A stretch of 41,990 bases of DNA. It comes from JBKBMT01 sp046295655. GTDB taxonomy: Bacteria > Pseudomonadota > Alphaproteobacteria > Rhodobacterales > Rhodobacteraceae. The stretch lies in contig JBKBMT010000020.1 in assembly GCA_046295655.1 (NCBI GenBank), positions 1-41,990 of the forward strand, read 5' to 3'. The position numbers were made by a program, and so were the translations under genes. Within the stretch, counting starts at the first letter, position 1. Each line of letters opens with the position of its first letter. The notes beneath the pieces are model-generated. The model did no database searches, had not been told where the DNA came from, and saw only the letters and a list, made by a program, of their open reading frames with translations. This document shows positions 33,101 to 41,988 of the stretch, one piece after another.

Positions 33101-33177
33101 TGGTCGGAGTGAGAGGATTCGAACCTCCGACCCCCTGCTCCCGAAGCAGGTGCGCTACCAGGCTGCGCTACACTCCG
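33101..33177 (-). tRNA. tRNA-Pro, anticodon CGG
   Basis: 77 nt on the minus strand with encoded CCA. The acceptor arms CGGAGTG and CACTCCG pair fully, followed by discriminator A and CCA. The D-arm reads GCGCAGCCTGGTAGCGC, the anticodon stem is CCTGC/GCAGG with loop TTCGGGA (anticodon CGG = 33141-33143 on the plus strand), and the T-arm contains GGTTCGAATCC. No integration scar or duplicate 3' end was seen near it. Confidence 0.97.
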
Positions 33178-33231
33178 ATCGTGGCCGGTCAGGTATCGCC
33201 TTTGCTGCCCCATGGCAAGAGGGCAGGATGT

Positions 33232-34152
33232 TCAGCCCTCCGGGGGCGCGGCTTCGGGTCGCGGTGTGCCGCGCGTGACCGGCGCAACGGCGGCGACGCG
33301 GGTCTCGCGCAGCACGATGTAGAGACCCGAGCCGATCACCACCGCGGCGCCACCGAAGGTTGCCGCATCGGGCCATTCGTCAAAGAACATCGCGCCGAAG
33401 AAGACCGCCCAGAGGATCTGGGAATACTGCATCGGCGCGACGATCGCCGCCTCGGCCAGGCGATAGGCCGCAATGATCAGGCGCATGGCCAGGAATCCCA
33501 GCAGGGCGATCGCGATCATCACCGCCATGTCCGGCCCCGGCATCGGCACATAGACGAACGGTATCGCCAGTCCCATGAGCACGAAGTTGCCGGCCATTCC
33601 ATAGAGCATCAGCACTGCGGGCCGCTCGGTCCCCCCGACCTTGCGCGCCACGACCGAGGTGACCGCGCCGCAGACCGCTGCCGCCAGTGCGGCAACATGC
33701 CCGGGCGCGATCGGCTCGGCGCCCGGGCGCAGGACGATCAGCACGCCGGCGAAACCGGCGATCACCGCGAGGATGCGACGCGGCCCGACCGGCTCGCCCA
33801 GCACCGGCACGGCGAACAAGGTGACAAGCAGCGGCGTGGCGAACAGGATCGCATAGACCTGCGCCATCGGCAGCACCGAGAAGGCATAGAAGCCGAACAG
33901 GAACGACCCCGCCACCGTCGCGGCACGCAGGAGCATCAGCCGCGGGTGTCGGGGGCGCAATGTCTCGGGCGCCGGATCGCGCGCCAGCATGGCCAGAAGC
34001 AGCGGACAGCCGAACAGCGCGATGCAGAACACGATCTGGATGACCGAATAGCGCGCCGACAGCGCCTTGATCAACGCATCGTGGCTGGCAAAGACGGCAA
34101 AGGCCGCAAGCGACAGCATGGCGCCGGCAGTGTTCGGACCCAGTCGGGGCAT
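33232..34152 (-). CDS. EamA/DMT-superfamily transporter
   Basis: 306 residues from ATG 34152. Ten hydrophobic segments in two halves, typical of EamA exporters: FASHDALIKALSARYSVIQIVF, ATVAGSFLFGFYAFSVLPMAQ in the first half, and IIAAYRLAEAAIVAPMQYSQI with LWAVFFGAMFFDEWPD in the second. DMT members export amino acids, drugs or nucleotides; the substrate here is unknown. It stands between tRNA-Pro and the divergent Na/Pi gene. Confidence 0.85.
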   Translation of the reverse strand: MPRLGPNTAGAMLSLAAFAVFASHDALIKALSARYSVIQIVFCIALFGCPLLLAMLARDPAPETLRPRHPRLMLLRAATVAGSFLFGFYAFSVLPMAQVYAILFATPLLVTLFAVPVLGEPVGPRRILAVIAGFAGVLIVLRPGAEPIAPGHVAALAAAVCGAVTSVVARKVGGTERPAVLMLYGMAGNFVLMGLAIPFVYVPMPGPDMAVMIAIALLGFLAMRLIIAAYRLAEAAIVAPMQYSQILWAVFFGAMFFDEWPDAATFGGAAVVIGSGLYIVLRETRVAAVAPVTRGTPRPEAAPPEG

Positions 34153-34296
34153 CGGGGCAGTCCGCTTGTTCCGCGCGGGCGGTATGCCCCCGGGCAGGTG
34201 CACATTAGCCGGCCGCGGCGCAGGCTCAATCCCTGCGGTCTTGCGGCCCCGCACCCGGGGTGCAATCCTGCCCTGCATGGGATGCAAGGCACCGGA

Positions 34297-35856
34297 ATGA
34301 CCGCGGGTATCCTGACGATGCTGGGCGGGATCGGGCTGTTCCTGTTCGGCATGAAGGCGATGACCGACGCGCTGCGCGAGGCGGCCGGCGAAAGCATGCG
34401 CGGCTGGCTGGCGCGGATCACGACGACACCGCTTCGCGGGGTGGCGACCGGCGCCGCCGTGACGGCGGCGATCCAGTCGTCAAGCGCCACGACGGTGATG
34501 ACGATCGGTTTCGTCGGCGCCGGCCTGCTGAGCTTTCCGCAGGCCCTCGGCGTGATCTACGGCGCGAACATCGGAACCACGGTGACCGGCTGGATCGTCA
34601 ACTTTCTTGGCTTCAAGCTTCAGCTTGGCCAGATCGCCCTGCCCGCCCTGTTCGTCACGTCGCTGATGGCGCTGCTTGCCGGCGGACAAACCGCGCGGGT
34701 GGGCCGCGGGCTGTCCGGCCTTTGCCTGCTGTTCATCGGGATCGACATGATGCAGACCGGCATGGCAGACGCGGACGACATCCTGACACCCGACACGCTC
34801 CCCGGCGACACCATCTTGGGCCGCATCCAGCTTGCCTCGATCGGATTCGCCGTCACTGTGCTGACGCAAAGTTCCTCGGCGGGGGTCGCAATGGCACTCG
34901 TCCTTCTCGGTTCGGGTTCGATCACGTTCGCACAGGCGGCGGCGATGGTGATCGGGATGAACCTCGGGACCACTGTCAAGGGCTTCATCGCCGCACTCGG
35001 CGGAGGCCGCGAATCGCTGCGGGCGGCGCTGGCGAACCTGCTTTTCAACGGCGCGACGGCGATACTCGCATTTCCGCTGCTCGACCTGGTCACGCCCCTC
35101 CTGCATGCCACCTTGCTTGGATCGGACGACCAGACCGCGCTGGTGCTGTTCCACACCGCGTTCAATCTGGCGGGCACGATGCTGTTCCTGCCCTTCACCC
35201 ACGCCTTCGCGCAGGCCGTGATGCGGCTTGTCCCCGAACGCCGCGAAGGGCTGGCCGCACGGCTCGATCCGGTGCTTCTGAGCGAACCGCCCGTAGCACT
35301 GGGGGCAGCCGAAGCGGTTGCCCACGAACTCGCACGGAATACGGCGCGCGCGCTTTCCGACGCGCTCGGACTGCGGCGCGATCTGCGCGGCCTGTCCGCA
35401 CTGCCGGAGCAGAACCGCGAGACGGTCGCCGTGCTGGAGGAATATCTGGCCCGGATCCCGATCCCGCCCGACCGGCGGGATGCTGCGGCACGCTATTCGG
35501 CCATTCTGCATCTTCTTGATCATGTGCAGCGGATGACCGAAAGGGCGGCGCAGCGGCCGGCACATGCCGCCATTGCCGAGGACCGGAACCTGCACCGTCC
35601 CGCACAGGCGCTGGCTGCAATGCTTGATCGGCTGGCCACCGGCAGGCTCGACCCCGATCAGGCGCAGCGCGTCGCCGGCCTGATCGAACGGCGCGCCCGC
35701 CAGCACCGACGGGCCACGCTGCTGGCCGAACACGCCGGGATGGTGACGGTAAGCCGCATGTTCGACCGGACGGATGCAATGCGCTGGCTGGTGCGCACGG
35801 CCCATCATGCCGAACGCATGGCCCACTACATCGCGGCGCCGGCCCCGTCGGCCTGA
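34297..35856 (+). CDS. Na/Pi cotransporter family protein with PhoU-like tail
   Basis: 519 residues from ATG 34297; ATG 34282 is five codons earlier. The same frame is open far upstream, but this is not coding. The Na/Pi-IIa repeats are clear: AAIQSSSATT (QSSS at 60-63) and VLTQSSSAGV (QSSS at 191-194), each followed by a conserved GXNXGTT-type motif (GANIGTTVTGW; GMNLGTTVKGF). About 330-519 is a helical PhoU-like region. It imports phosphate with sodium. Its last 31 bp overlap, on the opposite strand, the end of the STAND NTPase gene. Confidence 0.88.
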   Translation: MTAGILTMLGGIGLFLFGMKAMTDALREAAGESMRGWLARITTTPLRGVATGAAVTAAIQSSSATTVMTIGFVGAGLLSFPQALGVIYGANIGTTVTGWIVNFLGFKLQLGQIALPALFVTSLMALLAGGQTARVGRGLSGLCLLFIGIDMMQTGMADADDILTPDTLPGDTILGRIQLASIGFAVTVLTQSSSAGVAMALVLLGSGSITFAQAAAMVIGMNLGTTVKGFIAALGGGRESLRAALANLLFNGATAILAFPLLDLVTPLLHATLLGSDDQTALVLFHTAFNLAGTMLFLPFTHAFAQAVMRLVPERREGLAARLDPVLLSEPPVALGAAEAVAHELARNTARALSDALGLRRDLRGLSALPEQNRETVAVLEEYLARIPIPPDRRDAAARYSAILHLLDHVQRMTERAAQRPAHAAIAEDRNLHRPAQALAAMLDRLATGRLDPDQAQRVAGLIERRARQHRRATLLAEHAGMVTVSRMFDRTDAMRWLVRTAHHAERMAHYIAAPAPSA

Positions 35857-38800
35857 GACGGCGGCATCCAGACGTTGCGGAAGCCTCGGATCAGCATCCG
35901 CAACTGGCGCGCATCCGGCGTCGCGGTTGACTGCGGCAGCAGACGTTCCAGAACGCCCGCCCGGTCGGCGTAGACCAGGCAGGCCATGCGCAACTCGTCG
36001 TGGCCGGCGGCCACCGCCTCGGGCGCGAGTTCCCGCGGCCACCAGGGATGATCCTCGGCCAGCACCCCGACCCTTCGGGCCAGACGTTCGGGCGGCTCGC
36101 GTTCCAGAACGGTCTGCGCCGCTGGCAGGAATTCGGTCAGACGCCCGGGCAGCAGCATCTCGGGCCACGGCGTCGCGCGCGGCACCACCGAGAAGAACAG
36201 ACCACGCAATGCGGCCTCGGCCTCTTCCAGATCGGCAAGCGAGACCGCCTGCCGGGCGTGGGCGATACCGTTCAGCGGGTGCCTCGGGTCGAGTTCCGGG
36301 CGTATCGCAAGCCAGTGACGGCCCTCCCGCAGCGCGTGCAGCACCGGCGCGGCGAGGGTCGGGAAGAGCGTTGCATAGATCCGGAGGCCGAGGTCGGGGA
36401 AGGCCGGAAGCAGTGCGAGCCGCTGGCGCAGCTCCATCAGGTTCAGCACCGTGATCTCGCGCGTGCTGTCGGGCGGGGGATCCAGAGCGTCCGGACCCAG
36501 CGTCTCGACGGGGTCGAGGCCGGCAAGGCGTGTCAGCGGCAAAAGCACCGCCTGCTGCGTGGGGGCACCCGGTCCATGGGGCGGCCATTTGTGCAGCGCA
36601 GCGACCAGCCGCGGCCGGTCCGAAAGACCGTCCTCCACCGCCGCCCGCAGCGCGGCCGCGTGCCCCTGCCCACGCCCGGGGCCCGCGCGCGCGCCACGCC
36701 AGACCGGCAGCGTCTCGGGCCCTTCCAGCCGCGGCTGTCCGGACAGCGCCATGGTGAAGAGCGCCCGGACCAGCACCGGCGCCCAGCCCGCGACCCGTTC
36801 GAACCGGCAGTCGGCGAAGGCGGCGACGACCAGCTCGGGAGATGGAAGATCCCCCTCCGGCGGCGCCGGGGCCGGGCGGTGATCCGATGCCTCCTCGAGC
36901 AGGGTCCGCGTCGCACCTGCGGAAAGCTGCCCCCTGCCCCGCCTGCGCCGCGCCCGCGCCGCCGCAGCCTCGGGCAGCAACGCGATCTCGCGCCTTGTCA
37001 GGGTGCGGCCGGTGGCTTCGTTCAGCTGCGCCTGCGCCACCTCGGGCAGATCGGCGGCATCGGGTCCAAGATGGTCTGCCAGCGCGCGCAGCATCTCCGG
37101 CAGGTCGGGAAGCGGCACCTGCCCTGCCAGCGCACGATAGTAAAGCGCCTCCAGCCCCGCAGACGGATCGTCGGGCGCCCGCCTCTCGTGCCAGCCGATC
37201 GCGTTCTCGAGCACGGCTGCGGCGGCACCTTCGGACAGGATCAGAGGCAGCATCAGGCGCCGCAGGTCCGGCCGGTGCATGAGCGCGTCCCGGTCGCCCG
37301 GCACAGGCTGCACCAGCCAGACCTGGCCCGCGAGACGCTCGAACAGCTCTTCGGCCGTCCCGTCGGGCAGCGGCAGCGGGGCCAGGCCGCAGGGCTCGGC
37401 CAGGATGGCGGCCACAGCCGTCGGGGTCAGTCGGCGCAGAACCAGCCCGGGGTTCGCAAGGGCGCGCAGGTCTTGGTCGTGGATCCGTTCCAGGATGCGG
37501 GCATAGAGGAACCTCTGGCGCATCTCGGCATCGAAACCGGCGCCAGCCGCGGCATCGTCGCCGATCAACGCCACAAGCTCCGTCGCATCCCGACCGGCGG
37601 CATAGCGCGCAAGGATCTCGATCACCAGGGGATTGGCGCCGAAGGCCGCAACCAGCCGGCCCGCGAGGTCAAGCACGGACGGCCCGGCGCCCTGCGCCGC
37701 CAGCCGGTCGCGCAGCATGGCCGCCCCGGAGCTCGGATGCAGGTCGCCCAAGGTGATGAGCCCGACCGGCCCCAGCCGATCGAGCGGGTGATCCGCGTCC
37801 AGCAGCAGGTCGTCGGGTCGTTGCGCAAACCGTTCGGTCGCCCGGCCCGAAAGCAAGAGCCGGATCGGCCCGAACCCTGCCTGATCGCGCAGCAGCGTGA
37901 CCCAGGCAGCAATCGCGCGCAGCCGCTGGGATCCGATCACCATCGCCTCCTCGAAGGTGTCGATCAGCACCAGAAGCGGCCGGCCCTCCCGGCCGGCACC
38001 GGCAAGGATCCCGCGCAGTTCCGACAGGGCACCCAGAACCGCAGTATCCACATGGGGCAGGATCCGGTCGGCAGACGACAGCCGCAGACGGCCGCGCAGC
38101 GCCGAGAGGCGCTCGTCGAGTTCGGGCATGGCAAGCGCCAGCTGTCGCAGCGCCTCGCGGGTCAGGGCGGTCGGATCGCCGGCCCGAAGCACCGCCTCGT
38201 CCAGATCGAAGTCGACCAGCAGCGCCTGTTTCGCGGCTTCGACCCGGCTGCGGAACACCTCGCTCAGCGCCGACTTGCCGATGCCGCCAACCCCGGCGAT
38301 GACCAGAACCGGCAGCGGCGGTTCGGTCGGCGGGGCCGGCGCGATCTGCCTCACGATGCCGTCCGGCGCAAAGACCCGATCATCTCCCTCGCTGACGAAG
38401 CGAAGCATGGCCTTCAGCTCGCGACCCCGGCCGCGGAACGGATGCGCGACGCCCGCGCGCCGACCCTGCCTGCGGCTGGCGCGCAGAACCGCCTGTCGAA
38501 GCACCGTCTCCAGCCCGGTCTCGGCCACCCATCCGGCAAGTTCGACCCCCGCCGCCTGAAGCCGCTGGAGCGCGTGCAGCAGCCGCAGCGGATCTGCCGG
38601 ATCGTCCAGCCTTCCGCCGATGAGTCGGCGCAGCCCCGCATCCGGTCGCTGGGCCAGCAGCCGTCGCAGCGCGCTGCCCTCGGGTGCCGACGCGCTGGCC
38701 CCGAGCCCGTCGAGCAGCCGCTGGCGCGCCGGGCCCGGTGGCGGCAGCGCTCCGAGTGCGACGAGCAACACCGCCGGTTTCAGCGTCCAGAGCCAGCGCC

Positions 38801-38930
38801 CCTCGGTCTCGACCTCGTCGCTCAGCCGCGCGAGACTTGCCAGCGGCTCCCCGGGCGCATCGGTCTGCGGGTCGAAGACGCCAAGCAGCGCAAGCCTTGT
38901 GAGCAGGGCAGGATCGGGTTCGCCGGTCAT
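35826..38930 (-). CDS. Large STAND-type P-loop NTPase of a peptidase-linked conflict cassette
   Basis: 1034 residues. Its ATG shares ATGA with the stop of the peptidase-ATPase gene. Residues 1-160 are helical and may be an adaptor region. HPFRGRGRELKAMLRFV at 163-178 is the usual lead-in to STAND modules. Walker A is GVGGIGKS (213-220), Walker B PLLVLIDTFEEA with D324, a LLLSGRATE sensor-like strand (R363), and FGANPLVIEIL (430-440), the 'GxP' motif that closes the STAND module. Residues about 480-1034 are Leu/Ala/Arg-rich helical, like the sensor repeats of STAND ATPases. No effector domain (nuclease, TIR, protease) is visible in this protein. The two upstream peptidases are the likely effectors. 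Function is inference from architecture. Confidence 0.72.
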   Translation of the reverse strand: MTGEPDPALLTRLALLGVFDPQTDAPGEPLASLARLSDEVETEGRWLWTLKPAVLLVALGALPPPGPARQRLLDGLGASASAPEGSALRRLLAQRPDAGLRRLIGGRLDDPADPLRLLHALQRLQAAGVELAGWVAETGLETVLRQAVLRASRRQGRRAGVAHPFRGRGRELKAMLRFVSEGDDRVFAPDGIVRQIAPAPPTEPPLPVLVIAGVGGIGKSALSEVFRSRVEAAKQALLVDFDLDEAVLRAGDPTALTREALRQLALAMPELDERLSALRGRLRLSSADRILPHVDTAVLGALSELRGILAGAGREGRPLLVLIDTFEEAMVIGSQRLRAIAAWVTLLRDQAGFGPIRLLLSGRATERFAQRPDDLLLDADHPLDRLGPVGLITLGDLHPSSGAAMLRDRLAAQGAGPSVLDLAGRLVAAFGANPLVIEILARYAAGRDATELVALIGDDAAAGAGFDAEMRQRFLYARILERIHDQDLRALANPGLVLRRLTPTAVAAILAEPCGLAPLPLPDGTAEELFERLAGQVWLVQPVPGDRDALMHRPDLRRLMLPLILSEGAAAAVLENAIGWHERRAPDDPSAGLEALYYRALAGQVPLPDLPEMLRALADHLGPDAADLPEVAQAQLNEATGRTLTRREIALLPEAAAARARRRRGRGQLSAGATRTLLEEASDHRPAPAPPEGDLPSPELVVAAFADCRFERVAGWAPVLVRALFTMALSGQPRLEGPETLPVWRGARAGPGRGQGHAAALRAAVEDGLSDRPRLVAALHKWPPHGPGAPTQQAVLLPLTRLAGLDPVETLGPDALDPPPDSTREITVLNLMELRQRLALLPAFPDLGLRIYATLFPTLAAPVLHALREGRHWLAIRPELDPRHPLNGIAHARQAVSLADLEEAEAALRGLFFSVVPRATPWPEMLLPGRLTEFLPAAQTVLEREPPERLARRVGVLAEDHPWWPRELAPEAVAAGHDELRMACLVYADRAGVLERLLPQSTATPDARQLRMLIRGFRNVWMPPSQADGAGAAM

Positions 38931-40813
38931 GGCCGCCTCGCCTGTCCGGCCGGCAGGAAGACCTCGTTCAGCACCCGCGCGAGGCGACCCAGCAGAGGCC
39001 CGGCCCGACGCCCGGAGACGAGGCCGGCCGCGCGACGCGCAATGTCGGACAGATGCGCAACCTCGGCCTGATCAAGCGCTATGCCCCGCTCGGCGAGGAT
39101 GGATCCGACCAGGGTTTCCAGCGCCGCAGGCTCGATATCGTCGGGGTTGCCCAGCCGGTCGTACCAGATGGTCGAGGGATCGCCGGCAGGTGGCGGCCCG
39201 TCGAGCCCGAGAAGCAGGATGCGCAGGCCCGGGATCGACCGGACCTGACCGTAGAGAGCGTCAAGGAAATCCCGCGCGCCGGTCTTCGGCAGCTTGCGCG
39301 GGCCTATCCCGTCGATCGACAGCCAGAGTTGCAATGCCTGCGCCCCGCCGGCGCCCAGATGCGCGCCCAGCGCCTGGCGGAAGGCGCGCATCAGATCCCC
39401 GGCGATCCAGGCTGCCTCGGTGCTGGCCGCGTCCTGCGGTCGCGGCATGGCTGTCGCGACGGCCGGCTCGACGCCGGCCCGGCGCAGGATCTCCTCGGCG
39501 AGCGCGCGTGCATCGGTGCCAATATCCTCGACCTCCAGCCGGACGAAGATGTGCCGCCCTTCGGCACAGCATGCCTCCAGAAGGTCGAGCGTGAAGGTCT
39601 TGCCGCTGGCGCGGGGGCCCGACACCACGCCGATCGGCGGTGCGTCCCCCTGCTCTGCCGCGAAGAGGTGTCGCTGGATCGCGGTGCGGCCCAGGATCGC
39701 CTTCTGCCCGCTGCGCGTCCGCCAGACCCGGTCGTGGATCGGCTCGACCGCGTCCAGCTGCGCCGCGGCCTGGTGGATCGCCCGAAGCCAGATCGCGCGG
39801 TTGTGCAGGAAGGCGCCGCCCTGGGTGACCTCGCCCTGATGCAGCGCGACGGGCTGCATGTCCTGGTTCAGGCAGAGCCCGCCCGACGACCCCGGAAGCG
39901 TGGCGGCCAGATGGGCGATGAAGGGCCCGCCCGGCGGATCGAAAACGGTGTGCTGGCTGAGCGCGACGCTTTGCTGGTTGCGGTCCGGGTGCTGGACCAC
40001 GAAGAAGGGCTGCTTCGCCCCGGCCAGGCCGGCTGCCCGTGACAGGTCGAACCACCCCCTCTGCCGGCCCGGCGCGCCCTCCAGCCGGATCGCGCAGAAA
40101 TCCAGCAGGCCGGGACGCAGCGCGGTCATGTCGGGATATGTTCCGCCCTGCGGTCGCGGGCCCGGTGCCATAGGACTGAAATCCACCACCCAGTCCGGCA
40201 CCGCACGATGGGCAATCTCGCTGGCAAGGCGCACGTGATCGAACAGACAGTGAAGCCGCGCCTCCGACCCGCGGATCGCAGTGCCGGTGGCCGGGTCCTG
40301 CAGATCGCAGACCACATGCCAGTTCGTCAGAACCGTCTGCGGCCCGACCAGAAAGCCGGTCCCGAGGCACTGTCCGTCGATCCAGACCGAGCAGACCCGC
40401 CTGAGCGCCCGCAACAGCCCGCGCGTCGCGGTTGCCATGTCGGCCCAGACCGTCATGCCCTCCACCCATGCCTGGGGTGCAAGGTGCCGGCCCGACGCAT
40501 CCTGCGGCAGCAGCGCGAGCCGGCCGGTCGCACCCAGCGCCGCAGCCGCCCCCGACAGGTCGAGCAGCCCGAGTCCGTCAAGTTCGGCGGCAAGGTCGGG
40601 CAGGAATCCGGCAGCCTCGGCATGGGCAAAGGCGCGGGCCAGCGCCGCGGCATCGTCCGGCGCGCCCAGGGCGATCATCTTGAAGTCGAGATACTCGGGT
40701 TCCGCCGCCGGCTGGCAGAAGCGGTCGAACACCGCTGCCACGGCCGGGCGCGCCCCGGTGACGTGAGCGGCCAGCACCCGTGCCACCCCGGGCAGCGGCG
40801 CCCCGCCCCGCAT
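38927..40813 (-). CDS. Trypsin-like serine peptidase fused to a P-loop ATPase domain
   Basis: 628 residues. It overlaps its neighbours: the start shares TGATG with the preceding stop and the end shares ATGA with the STAND gene. Residues about 1-130 are helical (LARAFAHAEAAGFLPDLAAEL), resembling an effector-associated adaptor. The peptidase part at 140-345 keeps an apparent triad: H166 in GTGFLVGPQTVLTNWHVV, D238 in LLDFCAIRL, S310 in LPGSSGGLCLN. Residues 385-625 contain an ATPase: Walker A GPRASGKT (399-406) and a WLSIDGIG Walker B (D501), with a RILLLGLDG strand. No signal peptide, so it would act in the cytoplasm. A peptidase-ATPase fusion of this order is unusual. I cannot name a described family. 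Confidence 0.72.
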   Translation of the reverse strand: MRGGAPLPGVARVLAAHVTGARPAVAAVFDRFCQPAAEPEYLDFKMIALGAPDDAAALARAFAHAEAAGFLPDLAAELDGLGLLDLSGAAAALGATGRLALLPQDASGRHLAPQAWVEGMTVWADMATATRGLLRALRRVCSVWIDGQCLGTGFLVGPQTVLTNWHVVCDLQDPATGTAIRGSEARLHCLFDHVRLASEIAHRAVPDWVVDFSPMAPGPRPQGGTYPDMTALRPGLLDFCAIRLEGAPGRQRGWFDLSRAAGLAGAKQPFFVVQHPDRNQQSVALSQHTVFDPPGGPFIAHLAATLPGSSGGLCLNQDMQPVALHQGEVTQGGAFLHNRAIWLRAIHQAAAQLDAVEPIHDRVWRTRSGQKAILGRTAIQRHLFAAEQGDAPPIGVVSGPRASGKTFTLDLLEACCAEGRHIFVRLEVEDIGTDARALAEEILRRAGVEPAVATAMPRPQDAASTEAAWIAGDLMRAFRQALGAHLGAGGAQALQLWLSIDGIGPRKLPKTGARDFLDALYGQVRSIPGLRILLLGLDGPPPAGDPSTIWYDRLGNPDDIEPAALETLVGSILAERGIALDQAEVAHLSDIARRAAGLVSGRRAGPLLGRLARVLNEVFLPAGQARRP

Positions 40814-41988
40814 CAGAGCCGCGCGTCAAGGGCTGCGTGGCCGGCGCGCACAGCCGCGAGATCGTGGGCGTGGTTCGCCCGCAGCCAGTCGCCCGCAAAG
40901 TGCAGCCCGACCGCCGCGCAGTCATTGACGAGGCGCCCGACCAGCGAGCCGGAGTTGCCGCCGAGCGTCGTGGCATCGTGGTCGAACACCCATTTGTGGC
41001 CGGCCCCCATGACCGAACCCGGGCTGAAGAACTTGCGATGAAACCCGATGCCGAACAGCTGCACGAGCCTGTCCACCACGTCGCGCCGGATCCGCCCTTC
41101 CTCGTCCTGCGGCAGATAGCCGGGCGGCGCCGGGAAACCGACCAGATAGAGCGTCGCAAGGCCCTGCCGCCAGTCGGCCCCGGCAGGAACCACATCGACC
41201 GGCCCCGGCAGGGCGGTGCCGGCCGCGTTCGAGGCTTCGACCCGAAGCAGCGCAAGATCGAGGTTGTCGAAATCGATCGGTCGGCCGAGGATCGGCGCAT
41301 CGCCAGCCAGCACCACATCCGTCACGGCGAAGCGGTGGGCCGCCTCGTCGCCGCCGGGCGAGAAGTTGACGGTGACATGGGGGCGCAGGATCCATCCCGC
41401 AGGGGCATGACGCCGCGGCACGGGATCGGCGCAGCTTTCCAGAACATGGCGGTTGGTCAGGACGAGATCCGGGCCGACCACGAATCCGGTGCCGACATGC
41501 TGCCAGCCGCTGTCGATCCGGCCCACGCTCTCCAGCCGCGCGGTCTGAAGCCGGGACTGAAGCAGCGCGACCGAGCCCGCAAAGCGACCGAGTTCCGGAT
41601 GGTTCGGGTCGATGGTCTGCACGCGCGGACTGGCCTCGGTGCTCCATGCCACCGGGATCGCCGGCCGTTCGGTGAGCGACACGAGCGCCTCGGCCATGAT
41701 CAGCGCGGGCATGTCCAGCGTGGCCGATGTGCCTTCGCGGTGGAGCCGCGCCAGCGTATCGTCGAGCAGCTCGATATCCTCGACGACAGCGGGCAGTGCG
41801 GCCTCGGTTCCGCGCCGGCGCAAGCGGCCAAGCAGCCGTTCGCGCCCTGCCGCGTCCAGCAATCCGGCGCCGTCCTCCGGGCTTATCCGTCCTGCGGATT
41901 CGGGCGCCAGATCGGGCCGGGTGGCCGCGCCTAGGCCCGACACCAGCGGCCCGAGCCGCGCCGCCGCGTCCCGCTCGTCGGGCAGCAC
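40813..41988 (-). CDS. Trypsin-like serine peptidase (5' end at or beyond window edge)
   Basis: At least 391 residues; the first visible start is GTG 41988, two bases from the window end, so the true start may lie outside. Residues about 160-360 are a trypsin-like peptidase: H181 in GTGFVVGPDLVLTNRHVLESC (first part GTGFVVGPDLVLTNRHV), D244 in FDNLDLALLRV, S346 in TLGGNSGSLVG. The first 150 residues are helical, with many Leu and Arg. No signal peptide is visible in the known part, in contrast to DegP/HtrA-type exported peptidases. It ends where the peptidase-ATPase gene begins (TGATG), so the three genes form one coupled unit. Confidence 0.7.
   Translation of the reverse strand: MLPDERDAAARLGPLVSGLGAATRPDLAPESAGRISPEDGAGLLDAAGRERLLGRLRRRGTEAALPAVVEDIELLDDTLARLHREGTSATLDMPALIMAEALVSLTERPAIPVAWSTEASPRVQTIDPNHPELGRFAGSVALLQSRLQTARLESVGRIDSGWQHVGTGFVVGPDLVLTNRHVLESCADPVPRRHAPAGWILRPHVTVNFSPGGDEAAHRFAVTDVVLAGDAPILGRPIDFDNLDLALLRVEASNAAGTALPGPVDVVPAGADWRQGLATLYLVGFPAPPGYLPQDEEGRIRRDVVDRLVQLFGIGFHRKFFSPGSVMGAGHKWVFDHDATTLGGNSGSLVGRLVNDCAAVGLHFAGDWLRANHAHDLAAVRAGHAALDARL

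Noticed and set aside
33101..33177. tRNA-Pro as an integration site for the downstream peptidase cassette
   Set aside because: No integrase gene and no duplicate of the tRNA 3' end was found in the window.
33001..34296. N-terminal extension of the Na/Pi transporter frame
   Set aside because: It crosses the tRNA gene and the EamA gene on the other strand and reads as non-coding; the transporter begins at 34297.
36000..39071. Open plus-strand frame of about 1000 codons opposite the STAND gene
   Set aside because: No domain motifs and a Gln/Arg/Gly-rich composition; the minus strand carries Walker motifs and coupled starts.
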